From Cyclospora cayetanensis (Eukaryota > Apicomplexa > Conoidasida > Eucoccidiorida > Eimeriidae), in the NCBI RefSeq assembly GCF_002999335.1, contig NW_020312054.1:1-64000 (forward strand): DNA of 64,000 bases. The letters run 5' to 3'. Position numbers and translations under genes: made by a program. Below, in pieces: positions 25,801 to 36,300 of this stretch; positions within the stretch are counted from its first letter, which is position 1, and every line of letters starts with the position of its first letter. The notes beneath the pieces were generated by a model that was not told the origin of the DNA, ran no database searches, and was given only the letters and a program-made list of their open reading frames with translations.

Positions 25801-27799
25801 AACATTTCGCGTCTTTTATGAGTTTGCGGAGGTGCTACGCAGCAGCACAGAAGGTACTTGCTTTGGGGAAAATAAACCAGTTGTGTATCACTTACTTGGT
25901 GTGGGCAGTGGCAATGGCTTTGCAGAATAGTATAGAGTATTCCGTGCCAGGCTGCGATTTTAATGTAATGTGGTTAACAAGTTAAACTCATTTTTATTAG
26001 TTCACACACTTCCTTCCAATAATCGGTGAATCACTTGTCTTCGAGAGCCATGCACATTGTAGCCTTGCAACTGCTGAGGGGAGTCCAGAGAGTGAGCATT
26101 TACAAATTTCAAAGCGCTAAATGCAGTGAAACAAATAGCGATGCTGAATACGCGTAGCCACTGCAAGAATTAGTCTGCAATTTCAATTGGCCAAAAATTT
26201 CCTGAACTTGCTTGAGGCCATTAGCAAACTTACACGGCCATTTAGGAAACTCCTTTAAAAATTTAGAAACTGTCCGCTGTCCGCTGTACGGACGCACAGC
26301 AAGATTAATGGAAAAACTAATGCACTGTCTATATTATTACTTTTACGTATGAAACGTGCTCCCTCATGGAGGGGCAGAAAGACAACTTGTAGTTTGTACA
26401 CTGCGCAAGCCGTCGAATGGAAAATCTTCATGTAATGATGCTTCACTGGATGCGTCAATTGTTTCTATATTCAATTGCACTACGACCTTTTCAAATGTGA
26501 GCTTGCTCCTGGCTAAGCCGAGAAAGTGCAATGCACATACCTAAACCTTTAGAGCCCCCAAAGGAGGCGTACAATGAAACGGGTTTCTCTACCAGAGAGT
26601 TGAGTACAATGCCTTTTAATATATTGATGCAATGCTTGCCTTCTAGTGTATTGAAGTTTGAGATGAAGTGCCAGAAAAAGAAAAGAAATTCAAGTATCGT
26701 TTCAATCCTACCTCGAGAACAGTACGGCCGAAAATGTTGTGCAAATAATACTTGCTCTACGTCATCACTGTTTGACTTTCTAGCCATGCCATATTATATG
26801 AATAGCCCCTCGTAAATGATTCAGTGGCTACACATGAAGCTTTTCATCTCACTTTGCTGCAGGGTATCCAAAATCGATTTGAGTGAGACTTCCAGAATGT
26901 TCCTGTAGCGGTTTCAGCACTTCAGGGGACGTGCTACTTTCGCCTAAGGCCTCAAGAGCCGTATCAGCTTTTGAAGCTTACAAACAAATGTGTGATCAAC
27001 TGCCCTGATTGTACTGTCTGGTGCTATACATCGCGTCTCGGCAACACGTAGCTCTCAATTTTTCTGAGGCTACAAATGGATGGCAACGAACAGATGATCA
27101 GCTTGGCACTGTGGAAGGGCAGAACAGCTTGCCAGTGTGTCTTCGATTAGCCCCACCCGAACAGTCTAGCAACAACTGCCTGTTGTTTCCTCTGTTGTGC
27201 TCGCAGATCGTCGCCAGGCGCAGGGAGTACTCCTCTGCACACTGATGTATGTACCTGCTGCTTAGGCGTTTTCGTTCTTTAGAGTGCATTTGTAATCAAT
27301 GCGAGTTTCCTCTTTGCTCCAAGTATTGCATTGGGTTCAAGATGGCATACACATTGCTTGAAGTAAAAGAAAGCTCGAGTAGCAATTGCTGATCCGAATG
27401 TGCAGGGGAGCTGCAAAAGTCAAGGGTGTACTGAAACACTACAGATAAAGTGCAGGCCACCAAAACGGACACTACCTGTTTGCGATATTGCTATTAGGTA
27501 GCGGGCAAAGTTAATAAGCCTTGGCATTGCATGATAGATTGTTTACTACTGCCAGATAAAGTTTCAGTATCAGATGGAGAAGGCAATGGATTCTGTACCA
27601 TAGTGCCACCGATAAGCGTGCAGAAAAGCAATAGACAATAGGTTATCCGTTGGCCTTACTGCTCCTCATAGGCTAACATCCACCAGACTGCTAAGTCCCT
27701 TGTACGCGGCCACAGTTTGCACATCCTTTGGTGCGCGTGCTGCGAGGGGGGTGGGCTGCTCGAGCTGCGACGCCGTTGACAGACTAGATTACTTGCATA
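19863..27799. other. No supported gene
   Basis: The RT and Gag of the 19-kb chromovirus copy would be expected at about 20-23 kb on the minus strand, but no RT block was recognised. Frames of up to about 105 codons look like chance. Confidence 0.5.
20401..20434. repeat. 17-bp perfect tandem duplication
   Basis: AGTGTGATGCCTGCTGC occurs twice back to back. An isolated slippage-type duplication in otherwise featureless DNA. Confidence 0.9.
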
Positions 27800-28210
27800 C
27801 CCATGGAATGCAGAAAACGCTTAGCTGCCTGCTGATGGGTATTTCGTTAAGGCGTTGCATGCACATGGCAGTCTGAAGAGGTCTTCGCTTGGGGTGGACA
27901 ATCTGTTAAACATGCCGCACTCACCGTCATAAGAGATGAACCAACGAATTCCTCAAACATTTGATGGTTTAGTTGAGGGCGAATGCAGATTAGAAATGTT
28001 GCTGCATATTCGTCCCAAAGACAGGACGTGGAAAAATTTTCAGCTAGCACTTATATAGGCTCTGTCAGTACCTTCCGGACACCGCCTTTGGCGGTTACTA
28101 AACGTTCACAGCTTCTCTCTTCTTCTCTTTGAAGATGTGGGCTACTGCATGCAATTTTAAGTATTACCAACCAGCCTGAGCTTACCGTTTCTCAGGAGCC
28201 TGTTGTCGGA
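27800..28210 (-). repeat. 3' non-coding flank shared with 18.55-18.93 kb (LTR/3' UTR candidate)
   Basis: Plus-strand stretches around 27905-28130 align with 18660-18890: CACTCACCGTC, GCATATTCxTC, CACCxxxTxxGGGTTA/GCGGTTA, then ACAGxTTCTCTCT. This extends copy homology beyond the coding domains by 300 bp or more. An AT-rich ATATAGGC box lies at about 28052. A second copy on the 5' side, which would prove an LTR, was not found. Confidence 0.4.
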
Positions 28211-28214
28211 GTGG

Positions 28215-28330
28215 AGGCGCTAAAAACTTGGAGGCGCTCTTGGTGGTTCTGGAAGTTTTTGAGAGGCGTCCCTCTCAGGTCGCTCTCCGGAAGCACTTTC
28301 TACTTGCCGCTTGCAAGCTTAGATTCTAAA
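28215..28330 (-). pseudogene. Chromodomain remnant at element 3' end
   Basis: The minus-strand reading KVLPESDLRGTPLKNFQNHQERLQVF fits the second half of a chromodomain (W-K-G-L-P-x-x-D-A-T-W-E-P-x-x-N-F and following helix), with the aromatic positions mutated. It is the last domain before the non-coding 3' flank, as in chromoviruses. The call rests on position, on the NFQNHQERL helix and on the parallel copy at 18.93-19.08 kb. Confidence 0.55.
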
Positions 28331-28389
28331 GAAGGATTTCAGGCTCACACATTTGATTTAAATCCATCCACCCCGGAATGGCCAGATCT

Positions 28390-28620
28390 AAGCCCTATGA
28401 ATGAAGCACATCCTCTGGACTTGATCGGTAGCGCTGCAAGAGACAAACGTGCAGTACGGGATCCTACAACAGGGTATAACCTGGAATTTATTGGTCAACT
28501 TGCCGAAACGTTTTAAAGTCTTGAGTATGCCGACGAAGCAGACCTGTAATTTGACCACTGCGTGCGGTTGCATGAAACGGGTTGACACCAACAGCAGGTC
28601 GCATAATACAATCCGCTTTC
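28390..28620 (-). pseudogene. GPY/F module of integrase C-terminus
   Basis: The minus-strand frame reads LLLVSTRFMQPHAVVKLQVCF, then VGILKTLKRFGKLTNKFQV. This follows the GD-VLLST...KL...GPF-IL-R-G pattern, with the GPF lost. It aligns over its full length with 19200-19430. Confidence 0.65.
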
Positions 28621-28871
28621 CATTCGCAGCTGTCTATGTAATGCTCTTGTGCTGCTTTGGCATGAACTGTATGAGCATCCGCGCTGTGATCCTGTTGGAA
28701 AAAAGCTAACCTCATGTGAGGTGACATACTGCATTAAGCTCGTCAATATCGATCATTTTTGTAGCGCGTACAAGAACCCCCTTCGTTATGTTAACGGAGA
28801 GAGTCATGCCCGTGGATTATGAACTCTGCAGTTGCATGCTAATCTGCTCTAGGAAGCAGCGACCCTCACAG

Positions 28872-29261
28872 TCAAGCGTCATTTTGGATGCGTATGCGCA
28901 GGATTTGCTCTAGTATGCTGTGAACGGGCTGTGTCGGATAGTCGGAATGCAAATGCCATCTCTTAAATGGCGTCGCTTTACCTTGAATCTGCGGCAGGAG
29001 TGCTCCCAGACCTCCAAAGAGCACACCACTCTGCGAGAGTGACATAAAAACCGACCTCTGATTTTGTACTGGACGGCTTGCCGAAAGATAGCACGTGCCG
29101 CCCGGCGCTGCATCAATGTGGACGCGAATGAAGTGCGCCACCTTGCTGAAGGTGTCCACAAAGGTTAGGATTGCCTCATGTCCTTTCGCAGTGCGAAGCA
29201 TTGCCACTACGAAGTCTAGAGAGCAATGCGCCCATCTTCCGGTGAGATTTAGAAAGCTCAA
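28872..29261 (-). pseudogene. Integrase catalytic core, mutated DDE
   Basis: The minus-strand frame reads RWAHCSLDFVVAMLRTAKGH, then EAILTFVDTFSKVAHF, an excellent match to the first part of a Ty3/gypsy integrase core with the first catalytic Asp (in SLDF) kept. After one frameshift VWEHSCRRFKVKRR matches the helix between the second and third acidic residues. The second catalytic Asp position reads MSLSQSG (lost). The DGQ-ER motif with the third acidic residue reads DYPTQPV (lost), then ILEQILR. A dead enzyme of the same family as the 19.6-19.86 kb copy. Confidence 0.8.
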
Positions 29262-29719
29262 AGGGAACTTGTGGGCTCAGATAAGTGCATTTGATGTCTC
29301 TACGGAGTGGAGAGGCGTCCGTGTATTCCTAGGCATAGGTGCTAATGTCAGGGAAATGAAACTGTCTCTCGGGTGCGTCTACACATTTGCTCTGTTGTAG
29401 GATGATAGTGTGCTGGGCACATGATATGCTAAAGTTGGTGTCTGTTGGAGACAGCACCAATACACCACAGCCCTGGATGAGGGTTAGAAGCAAGCTGCGA
29501 AGGCATCTGCACTCAGAATGTATCCTTTGAGTCTTCATTGGTACCGTGTGTACTATGTTAGTTGACAGTGCTTGCCAACTCTGGAAACACCTGCCTGCCC
29601 TGACACAACCAAGCTTTAGCGATTCGTATATTCCAAGGTCTGTCGGCTTCTTAAGTCTGCCAGAAAGTGAAAGCCGGTGTGTGCTGGTAGCCTCCTCCTC
29701 ATCTGCTGCTGTCAAATGG

Positions 29720-29926
29720 CTATGCACGTTCCAAGGCGAGTCGCTTCACCCCGTGGAACGCTTTCCTAGATCTCGGTCTGCTTATTAAAAGAGGTTCAAG
29801 ATTTGGGTTGGCGATCACGCCGCTGGAACAAGATTCGTGTTCGACTTGTGGGTCTCTGAAGTCAATCAGGACGCCGAGCCAACTTGCCGTGCTCGGGCGA
29901 GTCGGCTCTGCTATATTCAGCTCCAT
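29720..29926 (-). pseudogene. RNase H C-terminal segment
   Basis: A 68-codon frame reads ASWLGVLIDFRDPQVEHESCSSGVIANPNLE, then SRPRS. It matches the RNase H end of gypsy Pol, where R-W-x-x-x-L-x-x-F-x-x-x-V-x-H-x-P-G-x-x-N-x-V-A-D-A-L-S-R is typical. The conserved Asp of the VADALSR motif is Asn. It lies between the RT and integrase, as expected. The first half of the domain is not readable. Confidence 0.65.
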
Positions 29927-30369
29927 TCAGCACGGCAACTTCCACTGGTCTTCGCAAGCAGTAGAAAGTGCACCCAAAAGTAAACAATCTAGTTTTACAG
30001 GGCTTCTATGAGGGCCTCAGGGGCCTCCCACCCTGCCCTAGCACTTCGTTGAATGTGCACCCTGGTACTGGCTACAGGGTATAAGGCACGTGGATAGCAG
30101 AATTCCTGAGGATCGTGAAGTGAACCAGCTTGTGCTTTCAGGGCGTTAAGTTTTCTTTATGATTCTCTGTCAAAGGCACGAGGTCTATTTTTCGTGAGCT
30201 CTACACGGGCCTCCCCATACCTGCAAATGCTGGTTTCATGAAGATACGGCAGTGCTTCACAGTACCGTAAAACGCTTTACTTCGGAAGTTGTCACAGAGC
30301 CCCTCTAGCCGCATTTTGATAGTCTGGATATTTGACAGGGTGAAGATCATCCTGTTTGACGCCAGCTTG

Positions 30370-30960
30370 TTTTCACGGCACTAAACTAAGAAACTGCCAG
30401 AATGACACTTTTCGAGCTTGCAACGATACTTTTGTAGGCGTCATGAACTTACAACACTTTGTTCAACGACTTGAAATACAATGCTTTGTCTGCTCTCTGG
30501 AACAGAACATTCCTCCGGTAAGCAATCAATGATCGGTCAATGCAGTGTAGGAACACATGACTTATTATTGTTTGAACTCTCCCTGGATCTAAACCCTAGC
30601 ACAAGGGTATGCCATTAAGCTCAAAGCGGCCAGAACAGGCACCAAACGAAGCCATTAATTGATCCTCCTGTGCCATGCGTACTTGGGGCAATTCCTGTGG
30701 TATGTGTGTCATCGTACCTATTTTGCGCCTCGCATCCAATCTTCCATCTAATGAACTCTGCGGCGCGTTCCTTTGTGGAATGTCGTCAAGGCGCCCTGTC
30801 CTTGTAAGCAATCACCGCAAAGTTAACTGGTTTCCCGAGACGCCATTCTTCTTGTCCACAAGCGAAGAAGACGCGGTGAATGAGGCTTTGGTAGACGCGC
30901 TCCCCTGCTGATGCGTGCGCCGTTCGTCACTTGACATCGTCTCCACAATTGTACCCCCTT
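30370..30960 (-). pseudogene. Reverse transcriptase of chromovirus, catalytically dead
   Basis: Minus-strand segments match successive RT blocks. SSLVDKKNGVS (about 30870) is the V-KKDG block. PQVRMAQEDQ and SGRFELNGIPLC (30600-30690) correspond to the Y-H-Q-I-R-x-x-E-D and M-P-F-G-L blocks. IAYRRNVLFQ (about 30495-30530) sits exactly where the Y-x-D-D box belongs, with both aspartates replaced (Arg, Asn). YRCKLEKCHSGSFLV (30380-30425) is the K-C-x-F-G block, followed by KLAS. At least two frameshifts and several stops. The pattern is unambiguous as Ty3/gypsy RT. Confidence 0.8.
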
Positions 30961-32849
30961 GGAGGGCCACGATCGTCTGCTCTGTCTTCGGGGTCCTCTA
31001 AACCTGACGTTGGCACCCCTAACCTGCTCATAAAAATTCTTCCTCCTTCATGGTACCGATACGTGCGGTATGCCTACGGGGTGCTCCAGTGGCTTCAAAG
31101 AACTCGTTCAGCCGAAAGCTGCATTCTCTGATATGGCGTACGATTATTTCTATTGGGAACGTCTGTTACTCAATCTACTTGGAGCGATGGGCTTCAAATG
31201 GTCCGGCAATTCCGTGCTCGGAGTTTATTCATTTTTTTCGCCAAATCGTGCCACGGCTTTTCGCCGTCTCCAATTAGTGATCATCGAGTAACTGACCTGC
31301 ATGTCTGAGCATTAATCTGCTCGCTTGCTTTGTCGCCCTGGGACTTTGTCTACTTTATGTTCCACCGGAACATTCTAGGGTCACTTTGATCTTGCCATCG
31401 CGTTTGTCTTTCGTTTTGCTGGTAGTGAGGTTGAGGCTGGGTGCGTCTGGCAGTCTTATTTGCTTCTTTGTGTATTGGAAGATGATGCTTAAAAGGCTTC
31501 CTGTTTGCCTAGGCTAGCGTAAATCTGAGCTATCTGGGCCTTGTTGCCTGGCTCAACGCTCTACAGTCGACCTACATGCCCAAACCCTGTTTCTCATCCT
31601 GCTGAGCCTGTGTTGGGCACGACGTGGCACAACGCTCTGCCCCCTGCAATTACGACATCAAAAGCTTTCTCCGTTAAGGAAATCATACCATTTGGTCTTT
31701 GATAATATCGATTTTCAATGTCGCGGTATGTGGGAAACTGTGTCGGGCTAGTTATGGCTGACCCTCAAGTTGTCTCTTAAAACCTTTCGATAAGTTCTCC
31801 TATCAGACCACGTCTCTTGTGACAATCGCATTGAAATTCGGCTTTACAAACCTTTGGTCTTTACATTCGTGAATGAAAATGTTGTTGCAGTAAGTGCATT
31901 ATCGAATCAGCAGGAAAGCTTGATATATACAGTTGTGTTGTAGCAAACACCACCCCAGTGAGTCCAAGTGAGGGTCTTGTCAGCATCTCCAGCAGAGGAC
32001 TTATTGTAACTACTGCATTCCTGCAAAATATCTTCCCCGATGATTGTTTTCTCATGCTCTTTGCTAGAAGAGCCGCAACATTTTTCAACCAGTTTCTCGT
32101 AGGCTTCAGCGTACTCTATCTTCTGCTGCTTCCTGATAGAAACTCCTACTCGTGTGGAACCAAGACGCTCGAGGATGAGGAAGAAAAAGTCTTTTCACAT
32201 GCCTGCCAGTTGGACTAAAGCTCGCATCTAAGTCATGCAATGGTGCATCAAGAATTTGCCCGAGGAAATTTGGGATGCCAGTGAGTGGTCACCTTCAGTA
32301 AGATCCAAAGTCTCGTTGCACTGATCCACCTGCATCAGCCGCTCTCCCGGTTGACGCCGCAGAATATAGGCTTGTGACATAGATCACCGTGGCCTTTCCA
32401 ACCGGCAGCAAACCCTAAGGAGTCGGAAACGGGTGTTCGAGCCGAATCCATCCACTTTCACACTTTCAGGATCTAGTTGTCTACCATGACAGCTAGTGGG
32501 TCGTTTGGTGTCAGCGTGCACGTTCCTCGGCCGCAGGATGCATCTAGTTGTTAGAGCGGCGATGCAAGGCATCTTGGTGTTGGCGTGCTGTTAGGGCAGC
32601 CGCGGCACTTTGAGGTGCAATTTACGGGTCCTCTTCCCGTTATTGGCTTTATAGGAGACAGGCCAACGTCGTGCATTAGGGTTTCGCTTGGCATCTAAAC
32701 GTGGTTTCTAGACTTGTGGCGTTCGCCAGCGTCTACCACAACAACAGTCCAGGCACCAACCCGACAAACTCTTCAGTGTAAATTTGCGGTGCAGGAGAGC
32801 AGAGGGTACACAAATGTCTTGCTGTACAATACACTCATTTAGCATACAA
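30961..32849. other. No supported gene; possible eroded Gag/protease region
   Basis: By position this should hold the 5' part of the 28-kb chromovirus. A minus-strand open stretch at about 31.94-32.18 kb is rich in Lys/Glu/Ala and could be helical, but no protease motif or zinc knuckle was found. Confidence 0.4.
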
Positions 32850-33600
32850 AATCGAATCCATTCAAACAATTCGACTTCTGTGAGCATAGAATCTGAAATT
32901 CTGCAGCAGAGTGACGTTGGTGCACCCTATCTCTCCATGTGCCTCAGGGTGGTTCGCAGTGGTCATGTTATGATCAATCTGCAGACGGGTCATAGAAGCA
33001 CGCATGCGCCCACTGGCAAACTGTTTGGCTTCACCTGCTGCAATCTAGGCATTAGGGTGCATACACCTATGCTGCAAAACACATCGCAGGCATCAAAAAA
33101 GTTTGCGTGGAATTTTATATTGTTATGTGAATCCCTCCATTGCCCCGAAAGGCTTAATTATGTGTTTCGCACAAGACAATACTGTGAAGCTATGTTGGAA
33201 TGAACACTCTATGGAGTCCCCGCTTATTTTGAACCATACTATCTCATCCTGAGCGCAGAAGTATTTTAAGCTTCTGCCATTCTGTATTTCAACAATGACA
33301 CGGGATGCATTGGTGGTAAAACAAGAGACACACGCAAGTCTGGTCGAAACCGTAAGTATTCACAAGCCCTAGCGGTTGCTCTGCACCCAGGACCACGTCC
33401 ACGACCAAGTTGGTGTTCCCCAAAATATATTTTACCACAACAGCGCACAGCAAGTGGTGCGCAAGCCACCTAACAGCTCTATAGTCACCGAAGGCATGGA
33501 CACTCTTCGCTGGATGCATGTAATTCTGATTCAGGGTCTTCACACCACGAACACACCCACATGTATGGTACTTGCATTTTCCACGCCCAGTCCCCACCCA
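32850..33600 (-). mobile_element. Second gypsy-type relic: RNase H end and integrase end
   Basis: Two minus-strand motifs lie in the right order. At 33380-33470 the frame reads RWLAHHLLCAVVVKYILGNT followed by NLVVDVVL, the end of a gypsy RNase H (R-W-L...V-K-Y-x-x-G-x-x-N-x-V-x-D-x-L). At 32850-32975 it reads HNMTTANHPEAHGEIGC, then TNVTLLQNFRFY, the end of an integrase core (T-A-x-H-P-x-x-D-G-Q-x-E-R-x-N-x-x-L-L-Q-x-L-R). The catalytic Glu position is lost. The motif style (MTTANHPEA, LLQ) differs from the chromovirus copies at 19 and 28 kb, so this is another lineage. The spacing is about 0.5 kb too short, implying an internal deletion. Nothing recognisable upstream. Confidence 0.55.
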
Positions 33601-33679
33601 TACAGTCGTTATTTCCTCATCGGATACTGCTCGAGTTTCTAAAACAATAGTTAAGTGATTAGAGCCAGGATTGGGGAGC

Positions 33680-36300
33680 CTAGGCCTGCGTGCGTGTTGC
33701 TGTTTGCAGTAGTATGCTTTGCAAGCAAGGATGTGCTACACACGCGTGTTTGTGTGTTAAAGGGTGGGGGATAGTCACACTGAAAAGAAAGCCTGCTTGG
33801 TTAACCCGTGAGGGCTCGTAGAATGTTTGGTTCTAGCTTTAGGGCGAGCAAAGTGCATAGGGTTTAGAGGCTGTGAAAGGATGCAAAGTAAGCTGAAGTT
33901 GTGGCAGCTTTTAGAGGCGTTTCCATGTGAAATTATGGTGACAGCCATACGTTGGCTTGGTTATGCTCAAGAACAGGGTTTAGCGGACGGTTTTTAAAAG
34001 CGTGCCTTGCGCGAGGCAGTGGAAAATGTGCAATGGTATCCGCTTGCTATTCCAATTATAAGAACATACCATGCATTAGTAGCACATTGTGTGGCGTGTC
34101 TTGAAAATTGGCACGGGTCACGGGTGTGGAATGACCCAAAGGCTCCAGCAACGCATTTTATAATTTGGCCGTAGGCTCAGGTGCCGCTACTACGGACTGT
34201 AGGCACTTCACCCAGCACACTGGCTTCCTCAAGCGCACAGGTGATTTTGGAGTAATGAAGGCGCATGCGATGCCTATATTTTGTGTCAAAGACTGATCCA
34301 AAAACCTAGACCAGCACCAGGTGTAATTGTGGCTAGTTTTGTTGCAGGTGCTGCAGGATGCTGCCGACATGTGGACATGGTAATGCGTGGGGCATTGAAG
34401 TTTCGCTAGTTTTTAAACACCAGCAGCGCAGCATATGGAATCTTAGCAGGCAGGAGCTGTAATTTGATTTGCATGTGACATGGAATCATGGTCGTGGGGT
34501 GGTTAGAAAATAGCAGCTTGCTGTGCAAGTATAACAATTAACTGGTCAGTTGCCTTCCTTAGTTCGCTCGCACTTTGTGTTTACAATACTACCATTTAGC
34601 TGCCTTACACCTGTCAGATTGGATTAGATGCAAGGCTCTCAGAGGCAGTGCCGACGTGCCTGCGAGAAAGGAGGATATTTGGCTCGTCTGTTGCTCGTGT
34701 GGCGTTTGCTAACAGCTTGTTGGTAGCGCGGTTGGTCACGAGTTGAAGATATATCCTCGTCTGTGGAGAGCCTTATTGCTTTTCTGTAAAGTATTATGAT
34801 ATTTATGTTCTGCTGCTTTAGTGCTATTTCTGGAACGGATGTTTACAGGTTTTGGGTAAGCTGAAACTGCACGAGATGCGCAGGCCCTACGAGCTCTCGT
34901 GTAAAAGCAACAAACTTACATAAACTTGTGGGGACACGCCGGAGTAGAGTGGCTCGGAGCATGGGACTAGATGGATAACGCCGCCACCTGCTGATCACAA
35001 ATGCGTGCCTCTACACAGTGGCTCTTGAGGAAATGGCAATTTGGAGTGCAAGAGCAGCGCCCGCAAGCGAATCAAGGCGGGCACCTTAGCGGCATCCTTG
35101 GTCAGGAGTGCCTGAGCACAGTGGAGTGGATGCAGTGCCTCCATTATTCTCTGTTGCATTTGATGCGGCAGTATGCATTAATGGTACTGGTGTGCTCCTG
35201 TGACGCTGCGTTGGCATGGCCCCGAGAGTGCGTTGTGCAAGTCATGTGCGGCTTTGGTGTGAATGAGCAGGAGGCAGCGTGAATTAGGTGTTGTTTGGTT
35301 TTACTGTTTCCTTTAATTTGTGTTGCCAAGTGTTGGTGTTTGGCAGGAAGTCGGCAGTGCGTTTTAGCCGATTCCTGTAGGACCTTGCTGAGTTGGCAGG
35401 TCCTCTGAGAGCCACTCAGAGTGCGCCTCCTGTGCGTATATGCGTAGATGTCGTGTAGAATTCCATGTTCTCACAGTAACAATATCACTACCAGTCCTTG
35501 CATCCGATGTGTGAGTATGGGGATGAGCGCAATGCTGTTGAACGACATCTAGAGTATTCTTCCATGGCGTATGCTTAGGGAAGTCGTCAGCTGTGTTCAG
35601 CGTATGAAGTCTCCACGCGCATTGGCGCAAAAGTGGGGAGTGGTCTCCCACGTTTGATTCGGCTAGCGCTTGGCATCGCTTCACAGCGGAATTGGCATGT
35701 CAAACACTTGCTCGTTGCATCACCTGGAATGTAGGCGCGTGACTTCAAGCGGTGTAGCGGCTGTAGGTGGTATTCTTTCCTGCAGCAAATGCACTGAGGT
35801 TCACACCAGCACCTAGCTTCTGTGCTCCACTAGGATCGTTAGCACTGCTGCTTAGTGCAGCGTCACGGAGAGGACTAGGCTGCGTACTGCACTTCAGGTG
35901 TGTTTCAGTTGGGTGTTTAGAAATTATCCATTGTTTGGCAGAAGCTTAGAGCGACGATGAGGCAGCATCTTTGGCCTGAGGAGCCTGAGAATTGTGGAGT
36001 GCTCGTAGTTCTTCCATGCTTCGTCGTTGCACATAGTGCGACCTATGCGGTGATGGTGCTGGCGTGCTCATGCGCGGCTGCGTTGGCGAGGTGCAGGAAG
36101 TGGGTTGTGCAAGGTAATTCTGGTTTGGTGTGGATGAGCAGAAAGAGCTAATGTTTATGCTGTATTTTTGTTGCTGCATTAGTTCGTCACATACCTGTTG
36201 CCGCGTGTGTGAGGTTTATTCGGTTGCTGTAGGACCTTGCTGAGTTGGTAGGTCTTCTAAGAGCCACTCAGAGTGCGTTTCTTGTGCGTATATATGCGTA
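33680..36300. repeat. Diverged partial copy of the composite repeat (blocks B-A-E)
   Basis: Block B (33680-34070), block A (34071-34970) and about one and a half copies of block E (34970-36300) align in order with 55.4-57.6 kb. Landmarks: GTTTGCAGxAG and TTTGCAAGCA (33705/55465), AGAGGCGTTTCCATGT (33912/55672), CCCAGCACACTGG (34211/55969), TTGGTCACGAGTT (34732/56493), GCTGAGTTGGCAGGTCCTC (35387). The two E copies here are about 875 bp apart (35.21 and 36.08 kb), the same period as the array at 57.6-64 kb but much more diverged. Confidence 0.7.

Larger units (their letters stand above)
27800..30960 (-). mobile_element. Decayed chromovirus with RT, RNase H, integrase, GPY/F and chromodomain
   Basis: The most complete retroelement in the window. 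On the minus strand the Pol domains come in canonical Ty3/gypsy order: RT (30960-30370), RNase H end (29930-29720), integrase core (29261-28872), GPY/F (28620-28390) and chromodomain (28330-28215). The order and the C-terminal chromodomain identify a chromovirus. Frameshifts and stops separate the pieces, and the RT and integrase catalytic residues are lost. The region upstream (31-32.8 kb), where Gag and protease should lie, gave nothing recognisable. No LTR pair was found by eye. The 3' flank (27800-28210) is shared with the 18.55-18.93 kb copy. Confidence 0.8.
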
